NCBI RefSeq assembly: GCF_022095675.1 | Contig: NZ_JAHYSG010000128.1 | Span: 1-33,130, forward strand | Direction of reading: 5' to 3' | Length of the DNA stretch: 33,130 nucleotides | Source: Dactylosporangium sp. AC04546 | GTDB lineage: Bacteria > Actinomycetota > Actinomycetes > Mycobacteriales > Micromonosporaceae | Shown: positions 29,369 through 33,130 of the stretch, one piece after another | Layout of the letters: each line of letters opens with the position of its first letter | How positions within the stretch are numbered: the first letter of the stretch is position 1 | Translations under genes and position numbers: made by a program | Notes under the pieces: generated by a model | Databases searched by the model: none | What the model saw: the letters and a program-made list of their open reading frames with translations, nothing else | Told to the model about the DNA's origin: nothing

Positions 29369-29800
29369 TCAGGTGACGTCGTCCCACGAGGCGCGGACGG
29401 CCGGCTGCGCCGAGGGCGCCGGGGTGGCCGCCGGAGTGGCCGCCGGGGCCGTGACGCTGTTCGCGGCGGACGCGGCCGCCTGGGCGTCGCGCTTCACGCC
29501 GTCCGCCACGCCTTTGACGTCGTCGTAGATGCCCTGTAACGGCTTGCGGAGGGCGGCCTCGTCGGCCTCGCTGAGCAGGTGCTTGCGCAGGAAGGTCTTC
29601 GGGTGCAGGTCTTCCAGCTGGATGTCGGTGCCCAGCTCCTTGCTGAGGTCACCGGTCGCGTTGCGCGCCATCTGGCGGACATTGCGCAGCATGCGCATGC
29701 CGTCGCCGATGGCTTTCGGCAGACGATCGGGACCGAAGATGAACAGCCCGACCAGGATGATCAGGATGAACTCCCAGCCGCCAATGTTCTCCAAGCCCAT
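29369..29800 (-). CDS. tatB: Sec-independent protein translocase TatB
   Basis: A 143-residue Tat component. The start MGLENIGGWEFILIILVGLFIFGPDRLPK shows the short membrane helix, the Gly-Pro hinge and the amphipathic helix (AIGDGMRMLRNVRQMARN) of TatA/B proteins. The acidic Glu near residue 10 and the length support TatB over TatA. The tail after about residue 110 is Ala, Pro and Thr rich and poorly conserved. A strong AGGGGAGGG lies 8 nt before the ATG. It stands 71 bp downstream of an HtrA-like protease gene on the same strand, a common actinobacterial pairing. Confidence 0.92.
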   Translation of the reverse strand: MGLENIGGWEFILIILVGLFIFGPDRLPKAIGDGMRMLRNVRQMARNATGDLSKELGTDIQLEDLHPKTFLRKHLLSEADEAALRKPLQGIYDDVKGVADGVKRDAQAAASAANSVTAPAATPAATPAPSAQPAVRASWDDVT

Positions 29801-29871
29801 GTTGCCGGCCCTCCCCTGCTCTCAGCCGCAAGACTACGCACCCGCGGCCCCGAACGGGGAGGCCCAAGCGG

Positions 29872-31182
29872 TCACTTGGCGTCTGCGACCAGCGTCACGG
29901 ATGTTTTTTCCCGAGTTGTACCGCGTAAGTACTGGATCTCCACCGTGTCCCCGGGTGCGTACTTGCGCACGAGCGCGGTGAGATCCCAGAACTCCTCGAT
30001 CGGCTTGCCGTTGACCGCCAGGATCACGTCGCCGCTCTTCAGCCCGCCAGAAGCGGCCGGCCCGTTGGCCTCGACGGAGGCGAGACGCGCGCCGCCGGCC
30101 GGGTTGCGGTACGACGGGTCGGGCTGGACGCCCATCACCGTGCGCCGGGCCTTGCCGGTGTTGATGATATCGGTCGCGATGCGCTTGGCGTGGTTGATCG
30201 GGATCGCGAACGCGAGGCCGACGTTGCCCGCTGTGGACTGGTCTTCGGACAGGGTGCCGATCACCGAGTTGATGCCCACCACGCGGCCGGCGGCGTTGAA
30301 CAGCGGGCCGCCCGAGTTGCCCTGGTTGACCGCGGCGTCGGTCTGGATGGCCGCGTAGTACCGCGCGGTGCCGCCCTCGCTGGTGCGGATAGGACGGTCG
30401 AGGTAGCTGACCACGCCATAGGTGACCGTGCTGGTCAGGCCGAGCGGCGCGCCGACCGCGACGACCGGGTCGCCGACCTGGACCTGGTCGGAGTCGCCGA
30501 ACTCGACCGGCACGAGCTTGCCCTCGGGCAGCCCGGACGTGTCGATCTTGAGCACGGCGACGTCGGACTCGTCGTCGCCGCCGACCACCTTCGCCGGCAC
30601 GACGGTCGCGTCGCTGAAGCGCACCGTCGCGTTGCCGGTGCCGCCCTCGACGACGTGGTTGTTGGTGATCACGTGGCCGTCGTTGGACACGACGAAGCCC
30701 GAGCCGAGCGACGTGCCCGAGCCGACCCGGATGCTGATCGTGACGACACTGGGCAGGACCTTCTTGGCCAGCGCGGCGACCGAGTCCGGCGGGCGGCCGT
30801 TGAGCGCAGGGTCGCTGCCGAGCTGGGTGCCGCCGAGGCCGCCGCCACCGCCAACGGCGAAGACGTAGCCGAGCGTTCCGCCGAGCGCGCCCGCCAGCAG
30901 CGCCGTGACGATCGACACGACCAGCACGAGGCCCAGGCCGAGACGGGGGCCCGGACCGGGCGCCGGCGGCTTCTCCAGCGGCGGGATCTCGTCCTGCGGC
31001 GTCTTCACCACGACGACCGGCGCATCGGGATCGCGCCACGGGTCGGCCAGCGCATCGGACCACCAGCTGTCCGGCGCGGGCTGCGGCTGCACCTGCGGCC
31101 GGCCCTGCGTGGGCGTCGCCCAGCCACCGGGGCTGGGCGCTGCGCCGTGGCCCGGCTGCCGCCAGGCCGAACCGTCTGTCAC
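29872..31182 (-). CDS. HtrA/DegP-like membrane serine protease with PDZ domain
   Basis: A 436-residue S1C-type protease. A disordered Pro- and Gln-rich cytoplasmic tail (about 1-78) precedes one membrane helix (about 81-110), followed by a trypsin-like domain outside. The triad is intact: His166 in VITNNHVV, Asp197 in DESDVAVLKID, Ser280 in NQGNSGGPLF. A PDZ domain occupies about 335-430 (SGDVILAVNGKPIEEFWDL). Proteins of this type degrade or refold damaged envelope proteins. The GTG at 31182 is chosen because GGAGGAG lies 6 nt upstream; an upstream start at 31230 adds 16 residues without better signals. Confidence 0.92.
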   Translation of the reverse strand: MTDGSAWRQPGHGAAPSPGGWATPTQGRPQVQPQPAPDSWWSDALADPWRDPDAPVVVVKTPQDEIPPLEKPPAPGPGPRLGLGLVLVVSIVTALLAGALGGTLGYVFAVGGGGGLGGTQLGSDPALNGRPPDSVAALAKKVLPSVVTISIRVGSGTSLGSGFVVSNDGHVITNNHVVEGGTGNATVRFSDATVVPAKVVGGDDESDVAVLKIDTSGLPEGKLVPVEFGDSDQVQVGDPVVAVGAPLGLTSTVTYGVVSYLDRPIRTSEGGTARYYAAIQTDAAVNQGNSGGPLFNAAGRVVGINSVIGTLSEDQSTAGNVGLAFAIPINHAKRIATDIINTGKARRTVMGVQPDPSYRNPAGGARLASVEANGPAASGGLKSGDVILAVNGKPIEEFWDLTALVRKYAPGDTVEIQYLRGTTREKTSVTLVADAK

Positions 31183-31292
31183 GATCGGCTCCTCCGTCCG
31201 TTTCGCATCCAGCATTACACGCTCCGGCATCCCACACGCGGGGGCGAGGTCTCCTAGGCTTTGCCGGGAATCGACTCACCTGGAGGTGCCCC

Positions 31293-31937
31293 ATCACCGC
31301 GTCCGCGAGAAGCGCGCAGCAGTTCGCCGACTTCGTTGACGGATATGTGCTGGAGGACCCGGTGCTCACCGCCGCCCGCGAACAGGCCGGTGAGCTGGGC
31401 ATCCACGCCGTCAGCCGGGGTTGCGGCGCGGCACTGCGGGTGATCGCGGCGGTGAGCAACGCCAAGGCCGTCGTCGAGGTCGGCACCGGCACGGGGGTGA
31501 GCGGCGGGTGGCTTCTGCGGGGAATGCGGCGCGACGGCGTCCTCACCACGATCGACTACGAGGCGGAGCACCAGCGGGTCGCGCGGCGCGTGTTCTCCGC
31601 CGCCGGCAACCCGCCGTCGCGCACCCGCATCATCACCGGCCGGGCGCTGGACGTGCTGCCGCGGCTCGCCGATCGGGCATATGACCTGGTGTTCGTCGAC
31701 CACGACCCGGCCGAGTACGGCCCCGTCGTGGCCGCGGCCGAGCGCCTGCTGCGGCCGGGCGGAACGCTGGTGCTGAACGACGCGCTGGCCGGCGGCCGGG
31801 TCAGCGATCCCACGATCCGGGACACAGAGACGGTACTGCTGAGGGAGACGGTCAAGGGCCTGCGCGACAGCGACGCCTGGGTTCCCGCTCTGCTGCCGGT
31901 CGGTGACGGACTGTTGCTGGCGGCCCGCGCGGCTTAG
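31293..31937 (+). CDS. O-methyltransferase, Rv1220c-like, with odd start codon
   Basis: A class I SAM-dependent O-methyltransferase of about 214 residues. The SAM motif is VVEVGTGTGVSGGWLL, followed by TTIDYEAEHQRVARRVF, YDLVFVDHDP (catalytic-site metal region) and RPGGTLVLNDAL. The family-typical N-terminus ARSAQQFADFVDGYVLEDPVL is encoded here, but no ATG, GTG or TTG precedes it in frame. A good GGAGG (31282-31286) lies 6 nt before the codon ATC at 31293, where ATG would be expected. The next ordinary start, GTG 31347, would remove 18 residues. I therefore place the start at ATC provisionally; a base change or sequence error is possible. Confidence 0.75.
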   Translation: MTASARSAQQFADFVDGYVLEDPVLTAAREQAGELGIHAVSRGCGAALRVIAAVSNAKAVVEVGTGTGVSGGWLLRGMRRDGVLTTIDYEAEHQRVARRVFSAAGNPPSRTRIITGRALDVLPRLADRAYDLVFVDHDPAEYGPVVAAAERLLRPGGTLVLNDALAGGRVSDPTIRDTETVLLRETVKGLRDSDAWVPALLPVGDGLLLAARAA

Positions 31938-31969
31938 AAAGTGTCGTACCCGGGTTCGAAACTGTCGCC

Positions 31970-32962
31970 ATGACCGAACTCGGCACCACCACCCGCGTCG
32001 TCCTGTCCGCCACCGCCCCGTTCGACCTCGCGTGCTCGCTGCGCGCGATGCGCACCTTCACGCCGACCGCCAACGACCAGTTCCTCACCGGCGACGGCCG
32101 CGTGCGCAAGGCGTTCCTGCACCCGACCCACCCGTCCCAAGCCGTGGTCACGGAGGTGATGGCCCGCGACGACGGCGAGCCGGGCGTCGCCATGACCGTC
32201 CACAGCGGCGAGCCCCTGACCCCGGCCGAGACGACCGCCGTGGCCACCGCCGTCACCAACTGGCTGGGCCTCGACGACGCCCGCGCCGATTTCCTGGCGA
32301 TCGCCCGCACCGACCCGGCCATGGCCCGTCTCCTGCCCGTCGCCGAGGGCCTGCACCAGGTCTGCTTCCCGACCCTGACCGAGGCCGCCGCCTACTTCAC
32401 GCTGACCCACCGCTCCACGGCCTGGTATGCGGCGGCCCGCAAACGCCGCCTGGTCGACGAACTCGGCCCGTGGGCCGTCGTGGAAGGCCGTGCGTATACG
32501 GCGTTCCCCACGGCCGCCGTAGTGACCGCCCTGGACGAGCACGGCCTCCTGCCCTTCACGGGCAGCAAGTTCCGCGCCGAGCGCCTGCTGACCGTGCTGT
32601 CCGGCCTCGCCGAGCTGGACGAGGCCGCCCTCCGCACCGCGCCGTATGAGGAGGCTCGCGCGACCCTGCTCGCCGTCCGCGGCATCGGCACCTTCACCGC
32701 CCACGCCCTCCTCCTGCGCGCCCTGGGCCGCCCCGACGCCGTTCCGCTGGAGCGGACCCAGTTCACGAAGACGGCCCTGGCGCTCTACGGCGAGCCGGCC
32801 CCGACCCCGGCCGACCTCCGCCGCCGCTATGGCCCGTGGATCGGCTGGTGGGCATACACGGCCCGGACGGCCCTGGGCTGGGTCGCCACCCCGGACTCGT
32901 CCGATGCCCCGTCACCGCCGCCCGTCCCGCTGGCCCTCCCGCTGGCCGCCGCAGCCGCCTGA
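31970..32962 (+). CDS. AlkA-like DNA-3-methyladenine glycosylase
   Basis: A 330-residue HhH-GPD superfamily DNA glycosylase. An N-terminal beta-rich AlkA_N-like part (about 1-100) precedes the helical domain. The hairpin-helix-hairpin is VRGIGTFTAHALLLRALG near residue 238. The catalytic Asp that normally follows in AlkA (LPDDY region) is not seen; this protein reads GRPDAVPLERTQF, with Glu at about that place. Base excision of alkylated purines is the expected job, but activity is uncertain. The C-terminal tail is Pro/Ala rich. The ATG has no clear ribosome site. It lies 32 bp after the methyltransferase stop. Confidence 0.82.
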   Translation: MTELGTTTRVVLSATAPFDLACSLRAMRTFTPTANDQFLTGDGRVRKAFLHPTHPSQAVVTEVMARDDGEPGVAMTVHSGEPLTPAETTAVATAVTNWLGLDDARADFLAIARTDPAMARLLPVAEGLHQVCFPTLTEAAAYFTLTHRSTAWYAAARKRRLVDELGPWAVVEGRAYTAFPTAAVVTALDEHGLLPFTGSKFRAERLLTVLSGLAELDEAALRTAPYEEARATLLAVRGIGTFTAHALLLRALGRPDAVPLERTQFTKTALALYGEPAPTPADLRRRYGPWIGWWAYTARTALGWVATPDSSDAPSPPPVPLALPLAAAAA

Positions 32963-32992
32963 CGCACGCCGGGGCCGGGCCGGACCGGCTAA

Positions 32993-33130
32993 GGCCTGTT
33001 TCATAACTGGGGTCGGAGCGAGGCGGAGTCCAGATTTCGTCTGGCGTCGCCCCGCGGAAGTCCGGCTACCGGTGTTGTAACCGGGCTTTCGCGGGGTGGC
33101 GCCAGGCGGAATCTGGGCCCGTCGCAGGCC
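32993..33130. repeat. Long palindromic element, possibly a small mobile element, cut by window end
   Basis: Two 41-nt arms (33029-33069 and 33077-33117) pair around a 7-nt loop with only eight mismatches. Seven of the eight would be G-U pairs in plus-strand RNA. The element may start with GGCCTGTTTCATAA at 32993, directly after CTAA, and CAGGCC at the window end (33125-33130) mirrors GGCCTG. No reading frame of meaningful length is inside. It looks like a MITE- or REP-like repeat. Confidence 0.7.

Noticed and set aside
29121..29528. Plus-strand open frames between mrp and the tatB region
   Set aside because: They run over diverged repeats and antisense to tatB, with no recognisable domain and no ribosome site.
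31266..31295. GGGAAT at 31266 as a second SigR promoter
   Set aside because: No GTT at 18 nt; the bases at that position are C-rich.
1..33130. CRISPR array, tRNA, rRNA, transposase or prophage genes
   Set aside because: No regularly spaced identical repeats, cloverleaf, rRNA segments or transposase/phage protein motifs were seen.

Overview
The window is very GC-rich, densely coding and strongly GC3-biased. Its gene content is actinobacterial: a DUF6758 protein, a SigE-family ECF sigma factor with a membrane partner, an Rv2578c-type radical SAM protein, an Rv1220c-type O-methyltransferase, TatB next to an HtrA-like protease, and ethylmalonyl-CoA pathway enzymes of Streptomyces type. A Micromonosporaceae-like chromosome (Actinoplanes, Micromonospora, Dactylosporangium and relatives) is my best guess. 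The GATCATGG-type palindrome near 29.1 kb fits that, but genus cannot be fixed from this sequence. No tRNA, rRNA, CRISPR array, phage or transposase gene was seen.

Layout. 1-118 is a minisatellite of about 20-bp units cut by the window edge. 162-1672 (-) holds a RecB-like nuclease and a MarC-family membrane protein; 1785-3026 (+) is a secreted GH18 chitinase closed by a perfect 16-bp stem. 3087-6500 (-) is a tightly coupled four-gene unit (ECF sigma factor, membrane partner, PHP phosphoesterase, TetR regulator) with a recognisable ECF promoter. 6593-11015 (-) holds a PH-domain membrane protein with a 52-aa partner, DUF6758, a SpoU methyltransferase, a hypothetical protein, a DUF695/RraB-like protein and a MaoC hydratase. 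11369-13071 (+) encodes a membrane pair with an HTTM-like protein plus a small protein. The opposing DCC thiol oxidoreductase and a thioredoxin with a textbook SigR-type promoter follow. Next is a radical SAM protein whose cluster-binding cysteine motif is split by an intein (14085-16106), then a membrane protein, a K+ channel and a CoA-binding protein.

17828-21302 (-) has an acyl-CoA dehydrogenase, an SDR and a CitE-like lyase, with a small DUF4190 gene convergent to the SDR. 21359-25790 alternates convergent and divergent pairs (SDR, AMMECR1/HAD operon, EamA, PhzF). 25823-29045 (+) is an MgtE_N/CBS protein with a DUF1003 partner and an Mrp ATPase. 29369-31182 (-) is TatB and HtrA; 31293-32962 (+) is an O-methyltransferase and an AlkA-like glycosylase. 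The window ends in a long, nearly perfect hairpin element.

How the genes work together. The MaoC hydratase, acyl-CoA dehydrogenase and CitE-like lyase match three consecutive steps of the ethylmalonyl-CoA pathway but are scattered over 11 kb instead of forming an operon. The DCC protein, thioredoxin and split radical SAM protein form a short thiol/Fe-S neighbourhood. Many genes appear to be transcribed without a leader: a TANNNT -10 box lies 6-9 nt before the start codon and no Shine-Dalgarno sequence is seen.
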